Assembly (NCBI GenBank): GCA_000720375.1
Contig: JOAA01000013.1
Span: forward strand, 248,001-312,000
DNA length: 64,000 nt
Direction: 5' to 3'
DNA from: Rhodococcus rhodnii
GTDB taxonomy: Bacteria; Actinomycetota; Actinomycetes; Mycobacteriales; Pseudonocardiaceae
Shown: piece by piece, positions 1 through 7,639 of the stretch
Layout of the letters: each line of letters opens with the position of its first letter
How positions within the stretch are numbered: the stretch's first letter is position 1
Notes under the pieces: model-generated
Seen by the model: the letters and a program-made list of their open reading frames with translations, nothing else
What the model was told of the DNA's origin: nothing
Databases searched by the model: none
Position numbers and translations under genes: made by a program

Positions 1-369
1 GTAGCGGCGGATCGGGTCGGCGTAGAAGGCCTCGGTGAACTTCACCGGGTCGTCGCCCGCGTCCGGCGCCATCGTGTTGAGCATCTGCGGCGGCAGCAAC
101 ATCGACATCGTCGCCAGGTGCTCCTGGTCGGCGGCGAGGTCGTCGTAGAACCGCTCCTCCAGCAGGTCGCCGAGCAACGCCCGCAGCTGCTTGATGTTGC
201 GCAGGCAGTGCACACGCTGCCACTGGGCGTCCCGCCACTGCGCTTCGGTCACGTCGCGCCAGCCTGGGAAGCGCCGCCAATCGGGCTCGACCAGCTCACG
301 TCGCGTGTAGGAGTACGGCTGCTCATCGGTGGCTTGGATAGCTGCCGTCACCGTGGTTGCCGCAGTCAT
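1..369 (-). CDS. kamA: Lysine 2,3-aminomutase, N-terminal part (cut by window edge)
   Basis: The visible 123 codons start at ATG 369 behind a strong GAGGAGGAGA ribosome site (371-380 on the + strand). They contain the KamA-family N-terminal pattern PGWRDVTEAQWRDAQWQ followed by CLRNIKQLRALLGD and MLLPPQMLNTM. The radical-SAM CxxxCxxC cluster lies beyond the edge, so catalysis cannot be checked here. KamA enzymes convert L-lysine to L-beta-lysine using [4Fe-4S], SAM and PLP. The gene is divergent from kdd with 80 bp between starts, and the neighbouring kamDE, kdd and kal strongly support the assignment. The N-terminus is longer than in clostridial KamA, as I recall for actinobacterial homologues. 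Confidence 0.88.
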   Translation of the reverse strand, partial: MTAATTVTAAIQATDEQPYSYTRRELVEPDWRRFPGWRDVTEAQWRDAQWQRVHCLRNIKQLRALLGDLLEERFYDDLAADQEHLATMSMLLPPQMLNTMAPDAGDDPVKFTEAFYADPIRRY

Positions 370-403
370 ATCTCCTCCTCGCTGTCAACGTTGCGTAAAG
401 ATA

Positions 404-422
404 TACTGTCAGAACGACAGTA
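404..422. promoter_or_regulatory. Perfect inverted repeat between kamA and kdd, probable operator
   Basis: TACTGTC-AGAAC-GACAGTA is a perfect 7-5-7 inverted repeat in the 80-bp divergent control region, inside an AT-rich patch. A TGTC-N5-GACA core suits a dimeric repressor such as a GntR or TetR family protein. It lies 27 bp upstream of the kdd start and 34 bp upstream of the kamA start, so one protein could control both transcripts. No candidate regulator gene sits next to it inside the window. Confidence 0.6.
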
Positions 423-449
423 CAACGTAAATCTTTCGGAGGTGCGTGG

Positions 450-1472
450 ATGTCCTCGTACGGTCTGCACCGGGTGGCCGAGCCCGTGGGCGTGCTTCCG
501 CAGCAAGCTCAACGGCTGGACGCGAGCCCGGAACCAGGGCCGGACGAGGTAGTTGTCGACGTCGAATGCCTCAACCTCGACGCCGCGTCCTTCCGTCAGC
601 TCCGCGAGCAGTACGGGAGCGGTGACGCGATCCGTAACGCTGTTCTGGACATCGTCCGGACGCGTGGGAAGATGCATAACCCCGTTACCGGATCGGGTGG
701 CATGCTGCTCGGCACCGTCCGTGCCGCCGGCCCGCAGTCGCCACTGGGGCTCAAACCCGGCGACCGGATCGCCACCCTCGTATCGCTGACGCTGACCCCG
801 CTGTTGATCACGGATGACCTGGTCAAGTGGGACGGAACGAGCGAACAGGTGCCGTGCGAGGGGACCGCGATCCTGTTCGGCCGGTCCATCGCGGCCGTCC
901 TGCCCGACGACATTCCCGAGCGCCTCGCGCTTTCCGTGTTGGATGTGTGTGGTGCGCCCGCGTTGACTGATCGCGTGGTCCGGCGGCGGTCATCGCCCTC
1001 GGTGCTGGTGCTCGGCGGAGGGGGAAAGTCGGGTTCGCTGTCGCTCGCGGCGGCGCGCCGGGCGGGCGCCGGCAAGCTGATCGCGCTGGTGCCCAGTGAA
1101 GGAGAGGCCAAGTCGGTACGGGAGGTCGGCTTGGCCGACTCCGTCGTGGTCGCGGACGCCCGTGACCCGGTCGCCGTCGCCGAGCGGGTCGGTGACCAGG
1201 TGGACGTCACGATCGTCTGCGTCGACGTGCCCGGATGTGAGCACGGCGCGGTACTGGCCACGGCCGACGGCGGAACCATCGTGTTCTTCTCGATGGCCAC
1301 GTCCTTCGCCGCGGCCGCCCTGGGCGCCGAGGGGCTGGCCGCGGACGTCGAGATGATCATCGGCAACGGGTACGTGCCTGGTCACGCCGCGTTCGCTCTG
1401 GACCTGCTGCGCTGCGAACCCGGGGTCCGGGAGTTGTTCGAAGCCCGCGAACGGCAGACTTCCGGGGCATGA
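450..1472 (+). CDS. kdd: L-erythro-3,5-diaminohexanoate dehydrogenase
   Basis: This 340-aa protein carries a nucleotide-binding loop VLVLGGGGKSGSL near residue 190 and has the length of the Kdd family. Kdd oxidatively deaminates 3,5-diaminohexanoate to 5-amino-3-oxohexanoate with NAD+ in the lysine fermentation-type pathway. The ATG at 450 has a GGAGG site 7 bp upstream. Its TGA overlaps the next ATG by 4 bp (ATGA), so it is translationally coupled to the amidohydrolase. Operon membership with kamD, kamE and kal makes the function secure. Confidence 0.9.
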   Translation: MSSYGLHRVAEPVGVLPQQAQRLDASPEPGPDEVVVDVECLNLDAASFRQLREQYGSGDAIRNAVLDIVRTRGKMHNPVTGSGGMLLGTVRAAGPQSPLGLKPGDRIATLVSLTLTPLLITDDLVKWDGTSEQVPCEGTAILFGRSIAAVLPDDIPERLALSVLDVCGAPALTDRVVRRRSSPSVLVLGGGGKSGSLSLAAARRAGAGKLIALVPSEGEAKSVREVGLADSVVVADARDPVAVAERVGDQVDVTIVCVDVPGCEHGAVLATADGGTIVFFSMATSFAAAALGAEGLAADVEMIIGNGYVPGHAAFALDLLRCEPGVRELFEARERQTSGA

Positions 1473-3043
1473 GGATGTTGTTGCTGGGCGGGCGGATCCA
1501 CGCGATGGGGGCACCGGACGCGACCGCGATGGCGGTCGAGGACGGCACCGTGGTGTGGCTCGGCCAGGACGGCCCGGCGAAAGCGCTGTACCCGGACGCG
1601 GAGATCGTCCAGCTGGACGGAACCTTCGTGGCGCCCGCGTTCGTCGACCCGCACGTGCACGCCACCGCATCGGGACTGCTGCTCACGGGCCTGGACCTGA
1701 CCGGTTGCCGGTCGCTGGCCGAGCTGCTCGACCTGCTGCGGAAAGCCGACGGGCGCACGCTCTGGGGTCACGGGTGGGACGAGACCGCGTGGCCGGAGCG
1801 CAGGCCGCCGACGCGCACGGAGATAGACGAGGCCGCGGGCGGGCGCTTGGTGTATTTGTCGCGTATCGACGTGCACTCGGCGCTCGTGTCGACGGCCACG
1901 GTGGAGCATGCGCCGGACGCCAGGGGAGCGGATGGTTGGGATCCGGACGGGCCGTTGTCTCGCGACGCTCATCACCGCGTCCGGCGCGTCGCTCTTCACC
2001 AGTTGTCAGCCGACCAGCGCCGCGTAGCCAAGCTGGCGTTCCTGGAACACGCGGCCTCGCGCGGCGTCGCGAGCGTGCATGAGTGCGCTGGTCCGGACAT
2101 CTCCGGCAAGGACGATCTCGCCGAAGTGCTTGAGCTGGGGCGGTCGGAGACGCTGCCCGACGTCGTGGGCTACTGGGGTGAGATCGGCGCCTTCGACCTC
2201 GCACGTGAGCTGGGCTTGCAGGGCTTGGCCGGTGACTTGTTCGTTGACGGCGCCATCGGTTCACGAACAGCGGCCTTGCACGAGCCGTACGCCGACGCAC
2301 CAACCAGCGGAGCGCGCTACTTGGACGCGGGCGAGATCGCCGAACACCTCATCGCGTGCACGAACGCTTCGCTGCAAGCCGGATTCCACGTCATCGGCGA
2401 TGCGGCGGTCTCCGCTGTCGTGGACGGTTTCGCCAAAGCCGAGGAGAGCGTCGGCCGTGAAGCCCTCGCCGCGGCACGGCACCGGCTGGAACACGTCGAG
2501 ATGGTCACGGCCGAACAGGCCGCGCGATTGGCTTCCTGGGGCGTGATCGCCTCGATGCAGCCACAGTTCGACGCCGCGTGGGGCGGGCCGGACGGGATGT
2601 ACGTGCGGCGTCTGGGGGAGCGGGGCACGTCACTGAACCCGTTCTCAATGCTGGCTCGTGCCGGCGTCGTGCTGGCGTTCGGATCTGATTCGCCTGTCAC
2701 GCCGGTCGACCCGTGGCGGTCGGTTCAGGCTGCGGTTCATCACAAGACGCCAGGTTTCGGCGTGTCGGCACGAGCCGCGTTCACCGCGCACACGCGCGGC
2801 GGGTGGCGCGCGGCGGGCGTGGACGACGGCGTGACCGGGACGCTCCAGCCTGGCGCTCCGGCCACGTATGCGGTGTGGGAGACCGGAGATCTCGTGGTCG
2901 CGGGCAGCGACAGCCGGGTGCAGCGGTGGTCGACCGACCCGCGCTCCGGCGTTCCCGGCTTGCCCGCGCTCGACCCAGGCGTGGACCTGCCTCGCTGTAT
3001 TCGGACTGTGTTGCGCGGTACGACGATCTACCAGAAGGGATGA
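1469..3043 (+). CDS. Amidohydrolase family 3 (YtcJ-like) within the lysine operon
   Basis: This 524-aa metal-dependent hydrolase has the YtcJ-type pattern: DPHVH metal site near residue 60, DGAIGSRTAAL near 260, GFHVIGDAA near 307, RHRLEHVEMV near 340 and GSDSPV near 410. The family hydrolyses amide or C-N bonds, and the substrate cannot be read from sequence. It overlaps kdd by 4 bp and precedes kamD by 4 bp, so it is part of the lysine operon although an amidohydrolase is not a standard member of that pathway. It may hydrolyse a cyclised or N-acylated pathway intermediate or an entry substrate; that is inference from position only. Confidence 0.82.
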   Translation: MRMLLLGGRIHAMGAPDATAMAVEDGTVVWLGQDGPAKALYPDAEIVQLDGTFVAPAFVDPHVHATASGLLLTGLDLTGCRSLAELLDLLRKADGRTLWGHGWDETAWPERRPPTRTEIDEAAGGRLVYLSRIDVHSALVSTATVEHAPDARGADGWDPDGPLSRDAHHRVRRVALHQLSADQRRVAKLAFLEHAASRGVASVHECAGPDISGKDDLAEVLELGRSETLPDVVGYWGEIGAFDLARELGLQGLAGDLFVDGAIGSRTAALHEPYADAPTSGARYLDAGEIAEHLIACTNASLQAGFHVIGDAAVSAVVDGFAKAEESVGREALAAARHRLEHVEMVTAEQAARLASWGVIASMQPQFDAAWGGPDGMYVRRLGERGTSLNPFSMLARAGVVLAFGSDSPVTPVDPWRSVQAAVHHKTPGFGVSARAAFTAHTRGGWRAAGVDDGVTGTLQPGAPATYAVWETGDLVVAGSDSRVQRWSTDPRSGVPGLPALDPGVDLPRCIRTVLRGTTIYQKG

Positions 3044-3047
3044 CGGG

Positions 3048-4619
3048 ATGGGTGATCTGCTGAACCTCGACCCCAGCGTCGTGGCCAAGGCTCGGCAGCT
3101 CGCGGCCAGGGCGAGCGAACCAGTGATCGCGCTGGCCAAAGCGCACACGACGGTCGCCGTCGAGCGCGCGACCCTCCGTCTGGCGGGGATCACCGGAGCG
3201 GACACCGCTCACCGCGCCGGTGATGTCCCGTGGGTCAACCGGGTCGTCGACACCATCCGGGACCACTGCGGACTCGAGCACGGTTGCGCGCTTCCCGCGT
3301 TTCATGCCTTGCAGCAGCACGATTTCGCGAACCTGACCGAGCTGGCGGAAGCCACCGCGGCCGGGCAGGTCCAGTACAAGGTGCCCACCGGCCGCGACGC
3401 GGAACGTGCCTACAAGCTCGCCCGAACCGCGGTCGGCAAGGGCCTTCGAACCGTTGACCGCAACCGTGCCCAGCGCGACAAGCTGATCGCGAAATTCGGC
3501 GATCCGGCCCAGCGTCCGTGGATCTACCTGATCGTGGCGACCGGCGACATCGACGAAGACGTCGTGCAGGCAGGCAACGCGGCACGCGCGGGCGCCGACA
3601 TCATCGCCGTGATCCGTTCGACCGGACAGTCCCTTTTGGACTACGTGCCGGAAGGCGCCACCCATCACGGGTTCGCGGGCACGTACGCGACCCAGGAGAA
3701 CTTCCGGATCATGCGGGCCGCGCTGGACGATGTGTCCAAAGAGGTCGGTCGATACATCCGGCTGACCAACTACGCCTCAGGTCTGTGCATGCCCGAGATC
3801 GCGGTCCTCGGCGGGTTGCAGCGGCTGGACATGATGCTCAACGACTCGATGTACGGCATCCTGTTCCGTGACATCAACCCGATCCGGACCTTCGTCGACC
3901 AGCGGTTCTCCCGTCAGGTGCACGCCCGCGCCGGGATCATCATCAACACCGGCGAGGACAACTACCTGACCACCGCTGACGCGGTCGATGCCGCGCACAC
4001 GGTCACCGTCTCGCAGCTGCTGAACGAGCACTTCGCCCACGAAGCCGGGCTGCCCGACGCGTTGCTTGGCCTTGGGCACGCGTTCGAGATCAACCCGGAC
4101 ATCCCGGACTCCTTCCGGCTTGAGCTCGCGCACGCCCTGCTGGCCAGGGAACTGTTCCCGGACGCGCCGCTGAAGTGGATGCCACCGACCAAGCACATGA
4201 CCGGTGACGTGTTCAACGGCCACCTGCTCGACGGGTTCTTCAACCTCGCGGGTGTCCTCACTGGACAGTCCATTTTGCTCGTCGGGATGATGACCGAGGC
4301 AGTGGTCACGCCGTTCCTGTCCGACCGTGACCTGGCATTGGCCAACGTCCGGTACGTGCTGAACGCGGCAGGCAACCTGCGTGAGGACTTCCGGCCGGCG
4401 CCGGACGGCTTCATCGTCAAGCGGGCCAACCAAGTCCTTGGCGAGGCCGTGGACCTGTTGGCGCGGATCGTGGACGACGGGCTGCTCAACGCGATCGCCG
4501 ACGGCACGTTCGGCCTGATGAAACGCCCGCCGACCGGCGGAAAGGGCGCTGACGGCGTGATCGAGAAGACCGACGGGTACCGCAACCCGGCCACCGACAT
4601 GCTGGAGGAGGGCCAGTGA
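3048..4619 (+). CDS. kamD: Beta-lysine/D-lysine 5,6-aminomutase alpha subunit
   Basis: This is the 523-aa large subunit of the adenosylcobalamin- and PLP-dependent aminomutase that moves the terminal amino group of beta-lysine to give 3,5-diaminohexanoate. The chosen start is ATG 3048 (MGDLLNLDPSVV), which gives the usual family length; the open frame continues upstream but only as a shadow of the amidohydrolase gene. The barrel-domain sequence is continuous, with conserved stretches such as LKWMPPTKHMTGDVF and LVGMMTEAVVTPFLSD. It overlaps kamE by 4 bp (GTGA), consistent with equal subunit synthesis. Confidence 0.93.
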   Translation: MGDLLNLDPSVVAKARQLAARASEPVIALAKAHTTVAVERATLRLAGITGADTAHRAGDVPWVNRVVDTIRDHCGLEHGCALPAFHALQQHDFANLTELAEATAAGQVQYKVPTGRDAERAYKLARTAVGKGLRTVDRNRAQRDKLIAKFGDPAQRPWIYLIVATGDIDEDVVQAGNAARAGADIIAVIRSTGQSLLDYVPEGATHHGFAGTYATQENFRIMRAALDDVSKEVGRYIRLTNYASGLCMPEIAVLGGLQRLDMMLNDSMYGILFRDINPIRTFVDQRFSRQVHARAGIIINTGEDNYLTTADAVDAAHTVTVSQLLNEHFAHEAGLPDALLGLGHAFEINPDIPDSFRLELAHALLARELFPDAPLKWMPPTKHMTGDVFNGHLLDGFFNLAGVLTGQSILLVGMMTEAVVTPFLSDRDLALANVRYVLNAAGNLREDFRPAPDGFIVKRANQVLGEAVDLLARIVDDGLLNAIADGTFGLMKRPPTGGKGADGVIEKTDGYRNPATDMLEEGQ

Positions 4620-5374
4620 AGCGCCACATCCGCCCCTATGGGGACACCACCGGCGACGGCATGATCCAGACGTCGTTCACCCTGCCCGTCCCGTATGGCC
4701 CGCGAGCCGACGGCGCCGCGTTGCAGCTGGCCAACAAGATGGGCATGGATCCGGCGATGGTCGTGCACTCCAAGCCGATCGGCACGGACTTCACCTTCTT
4801 CGTGGTCTACGGCTCGGTCAAGCACATCGTCGACATGGACGAAATCCGTGTGGTGGAACGGGAATACCCGTTGCTGTCACCGTCCGAAGTGAACTCGACG
4901 GTGAAGAAGAGCCTGCGCCGCAAGCTGGTCGTCGTCGGCGGCTGCATCGGCACGGACGCCCACACGGTCGGCATCGACGCGATCCTGAACATCAAGGGAT
5001 TCGCGGGGGAGAAGGGCCTCGAGTACTACCGCGAACTGCGCGTGGTGAACCTCGGCGCCCAGGTTTCCGTGCCTGACCTGGTCAAACGCTCCCGAGCGGA
5101 GAAAGCCGACGCGGTGCTGGTCTCCCAGGTGGTCACGCAACGGGACGCGCACATCCACAACACCCAGGAGATGTCGGCGGCGTTCCGTGAGGCGATGGGG
5201 GAGAAGCGGCCGCTGCTGATCGCGGGCGGGCCGCGGTTCGACCCGCTGATGGCGGGGGAGCTCGGCGTCGACCGGGTGTTCGGCCGTGGTACGACTCCCG
5301 GGGAAGTGGCGAGCTTCTTGGTGCACGCCCTGGGAAACAAAACACTGGGACAGAAGACGGGAGCCGGGGTTTGA
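4616..5374 (+). CDS. kamE: Beta-lysine/D-lysine 5,6-aminomutase beta subunit
   Basis: This 252-aa subunit carries the cobalamin-binding motif D-x-H-x-x-G (GTDAHTVG, D114/H116). Lys127 in ILNIKG lies exactly 11 residues after the histidine, matching the His133-Lys144 spacing of the clostridial enzyme, where that lysine holds PLP. The [10 protein letters not shown] and [10 protein letters not shown] segments complete the B12-binding fold. The start is GTG 4616, inside the kamD stop. With KamD it forms the 5,6-aminomutase. Both cofactor residues are intact, so an active enzyme is expected. Confidence 0.93.
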   Translation: MKRHIRPYGDTTGDGMIQTSFTLPVPYGPRADGAALQLANKMGMDPAMVVHSKPIGTDFTFFVVYGSVKHIVDMDEIRVVEREYPLLSPSEVNSTVKKSLRRKLVVVGGCIGTDAHTVGIDAILNIKGFAGEKGLEYYRELRVVNLGAQVSVPDLVKRSRAEKADAVLVSQVVTQRDAHIHNTQEMSAAFREAMGEKRPLLIAGGPRFDPLMAGELGVDRVFGRGTTPGEVASFLVHALGNKTLGQKTGAGV

Positions 5375-5769
5375 GCGGGGCGTTGATCGAGGGATTCGCA
5401 GTCACCCAGCGGCGGTACGTGCCGCATTCGCACGCCCACTACGGCGGCAATTTGGTCGACGGCGCGTACGGCCTGGGCATGTTCGGTGACGTGGCCACCG
5501 AGATGATGATCTGGACCGACGGCGACGAAGGCCTGTTCGCGGGCTACTCGAACGTCGAGTTCCTCGCGCCGATCCAAGCCGGAGACGTGATCGAGGCGAC
5601 CGGAACCATTGTCCGGATCGGCAATCGGTCCAGGGAGATCGCGTTCGAGGCACGCGTGGTCTGCCGCGCGAACCCCGACCGCGGCCCGTCGGCGGCCGAC
5701 GTCCTCGACCCGCCGATCGCGGTCACGCGTGCGCGGGGGACCGTGGTGGTGCCGCAGAGCGCTGTCTGA
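5371..5769 (+). CDS. kal: 3-aminobutyryl-CoA ammonia-lyase
   Basis: This 132-aa hotdog-fold protein ([45 protein letters not shown]) matches Kal. Kal removes ammonia from L-3-aminobutyryl-CoA to form crotonyl-CoA late in lysine degradation. The start appears to be TTG 5371, overlapping the kamE TGA by 4 bp; no other in-frame start preserves the conserved N-terminus. It is the last gene of the operon. The cleavage enzyme Kce, which would make 3-aminobutyryl-CoA, is not in the window and may lie beyond kamA. Confidence 0.85.
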   Translation: MSGALIEGFAVTQRRYVPHSHAHYGGNLVDGAYGLGMFGDVATEMMIWTDGDEGLFAGYSNVEFLAPIQAGDVIEATGTIVRIGNRSREIAFEARVVCRANPDRGPSAADVLDPPIAVTRARGTVVVPQSAV

Positions 5770-5811
5770 AACCCGCCAGCTTCGTAGCGGGTTCCGGCAC
5801 AGGCTGGAGAC

Positions 5812-6510
5812 ATGAGATCTGTGTCTTCAGCTGACTGGAACGCCCTCGCCGACGAGGTGAACACCTACGGGTGCGCGCTGACGCCCCAGATCCTCACGGC
5901 GAAGGAATGCCGGCAGATCGCGGGGTTGTACGACGACGTCTCACGCTTCCGGTCGACCATCGACATGGCGCGCTACCGGTTCGGCTCCGGCCAATACCGG
6001 TACTTCGACGCGCCGTTCCCGTCGCTGATCGCCAAACTGCGCGAGGCGTTCTACCCGCACCTGCTGCCGATCGCCCGTGACTGGGCCGCGAAACTCCGCC
6101 ACCCCGCGCCCTGGCCGGACACATTGGACGAATGGCTCGACATGTGCCACCGCGCAGGCCAGACCAAGCCGACGCCGATCCTGTTGCGGTACAAGGAAGG
6201 CGACTGGAACGCGCTACACCGTGACCTGTATGGCGACCTCGTCTTCCCGCTGCAGGTGGTGATCGGCCTGAACGTGCCGGGCGTAGACCATTCCGGCGGC
6301 GAGTTCATGCTGGTCGAGCAGCGCCCACGGGCCCAATCCCGTGGCACGGCAACACTTCTGCCGCAAGGCCACGGCCTGATCTTCACGACCCGTGACCGGC
6401 CCGTCCAATCCGCTCGTGGCTGGTCGGCATCGCCCGTCCGGCACGGCGTGAGCGTGGTCCGTTCCGGCATCCGGCACACCCTCGGCCTGGTGTTCCACGA
6501 CGCCGCCTAG
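5812..6510 (+). CDS. 2-oxoglutarate/Fe(II)-dependent oxygenase (prolyl-hydroxylase-like)
   Basis: This 232-aa protein shows the double-stranded beta-helix facial triad: HRD (H136, D138) and distal H211 in VRHGVS, followed by basic residues R217/R221 suited to 2-oxoglutarate binding. The stretches ALHRDLYGDLVFPLQVV and GGEFMLVEQRPR are typical of the COG3826 group. Substrate is unknown. It stands alone after the lysine operon with a 42-bp gap. Its TAG stop overlaps the convergent MarR stop in a CTAG tetranucleotide, so the two genes meet tail to tail with no spacer. Confidence 0.82.
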   Translation: MRSVSSADWNALADEVNTYGCALTPQILTAKECRQIAGLYDDVSRFRSTIDMARYRFGSGQYRYFDAPFPSLIAKLREAFYPHLLPIARDWAAKLRHPAPWPDTLDEWLDMCHRAGQTKPTPILLRYKEGDWNALHRDLYGDLVFPLQVVIGLNVPGVDHSGGEFMLVEQRPRAQSRGTATLLPQGHGLIFTTRDRPVQSARGWSASPVRHGVSVVRSGIRHTLGLVFHDAA

Positions 6511-6977
6511 GGGCGCAGTCGTCGTTCGGTGAGTGCGGCGAAGGCGCCTGTGGTCTCGGCGAGGTTGTACACCTGGTCGAGGAACGCACGAGCGCCCGAC
6601 CCCAGGCTGGCCCGCAGTTCCCGGTTGACGTGTGCCCGGGCCGTTCGGCTCGCGTAGATGGCGTCCCAGCCTCGTTCGGTGAGCTCGACGAGGCGCTTGC
6701 GCTGGTCACCTGAAGACGGAGTGCGGGTGAGGTAGCCCTTGCGCTCCATCTCGATCACGGCCTTCGAGACGCCCTGAGCCGTGATGCCCAGCTTGGTCGC
6801 CAGTTCCCCGATCGTCTGCGCGCCGTGCTGCAGGTGCTGGACCAGATATCCGTCCGACGGCCGCAGGTCGCCGAAGCCCGCCTCGGCGATCTCGGTGGTC
6901 ACCTGCGCCTGCGTGGTCGCGGCCAGCGCGGTGAACAACAAGACCAGATCTTCGGCGATCGGCTCAGGGGCGGTCAC
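6507..6977 (-). CDS. MarR family transcriptional regulator
   Basis: About 156 aa with a MarR winged-helix DNA-binding region (TIGELATKLGITAQGVSKAV, then MERKGYLTR and SGDQRKRLVELTERG). The open frame extends far upstream antisense to the next gene, but a GGAGG site at 6986-6990 fixes the start at GTG 6977 (or GTG 6980 directly before it). It is divergent from a flavin/pyridoxamine-oxidase-fold protein with a 12-bp palindrome between them, the usual arrangement for a local repressor controlling its neighbour and itself. Confidence 0.85.
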   Translation of the reverse strand: MTAPEPIAEDLVLLFTALAATTQAQVTTEIAEAGFGDLRPSDGYLVQHLQHGAQTIGELATKLGITAQGVSKAVIEMERKGYLTRTPSSGDQRKRLVELTERGWDAIYASRTARAHVNRELRASLGSGARAFLDQVYNLAETTGAFAALTERRLRP

Positions 6978-6996
6978 CACACCAGCCTCCGATATG

Positions 6997-7008
6997 CAAC
7001 CATGGTTG
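6997..7008. promoter_or_regulatory. Palindrome CAACCATGGTTG, probable MarR operator
   Basis: A perfect 12-bp palindrome in the divergent region between the MarR gene (start 6977) and the PPOX-fold gene (start 7045), directly upstream of the MarR ribosome site. Sixteen to eighteen bp palindromes with AACC/GGTT arms are common MarR operators. TGCA on each side adds imperfect outer symmetry. Confidence 0.6.
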
Positions 7009-7044
7009 TGCAACTCAGGTTGAACATCTGATGGAGGTGCATCG

Positions 7045-7557
7045 ATGGTTGCCGGACGCCCTGTCACCCTGGAATCGATAGTCGACGACCTCGCCGAGAT
7101 CACCGGCCGCATCGTGTGGAGCACGGTCTCCACCACCGACCGGCTCGGCCGGCCACGAGCCCGGATCATGCATCCGGTCTGGGAGATCACCCCGGCATCG
7201 GTCGTCGGCTTCGTCGGCGCCCGCCGGACACCGGTCAAGACGGCGCACATCGCCAGGTCTCCGTGGGTGACCTGCACTTACTGGTCGCCGGAGCACGATG
7301 CCGCATTCCTGGACTGTCACGTGTCATGGGCGGGCCCGGAGTCGTGGGACCGGCTCGCGGCCGGTTATGACCCGTCGACCCTGTGGCCGGATGGGCCGCA
7401 GTCACCGGATTTCGCGGCCTGGGAACTGCGGCCGTACCGGATCCAGATCATCCGCGGCGCCGATGTCGCCGCGGGCAAACCCTCGCCCATCTGGACTTCG
7501 TCTAGTACTACTGACACAGTTAATTATCCGAGTGACGTAAAGGAACAGATCGCCTAG
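7045..7557 (+). CDS. Pyridoxamine 5'-phosphate oxidase-fold (flavin-binding) protein
   Basis: A 170-aa protein with the split-barrel FMN/F420-binding fold: RIVWSTVSTTDRLGRPRARIMHPVWE, VGARRTPVKTAHIARSPWVTCTYW. It probably reduces or binds a flavin or F420-linked substrate. An upstream GGAGG precedes ATG 7045. The last 17 or so residues (from TTDTVNYP) are encoded by an AT-rich repeat also present three times near 29.5-31.7 kb, so the native C-terminus has apparently been replaced by inserted DNA. Divergent MarR gene suggests local repression. Confidence 0.8.
   Translation: MVAGRPVTLESIVDDLAEITGRIVWSTVSTTDRLGRPRARIMHPVWEITPASVVGFVGARRTPVKTAHIARSPWVTCTYWSPEHDAAFLDCHVSWAGPESWDRLAAGYDPSTLWPDGPQSPDFAAWELRPYRIQIIRGADVAAGKPSPIWTSSSTTDTVNYPSDVKEQIA
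7507..7540 (+). repeat. AT-rich 34-nt repeat, copy 1 (inside the PPOX-fold gene 3' end)
   Basis: ACTAC at 7507, TTAATTA in the centre and GTGACG at 7532. It matches copies at 29549, 31053 and 31685, with one extra base in the middle. All four are on the + strand. It is strikingly AT-rich against the surrounding GC-rich DNA and here forms the 3' end of a coding sequence. Confidence 0.65.
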
Positions 7558-7639
7558 GCGACGTGAAGGTTGTGTGCAGAGATCGTGCGACGGGCGTGGT
7601 CGTCACAGAGCGTTCACGCCTCGCCCGTAGGCTGACAGG

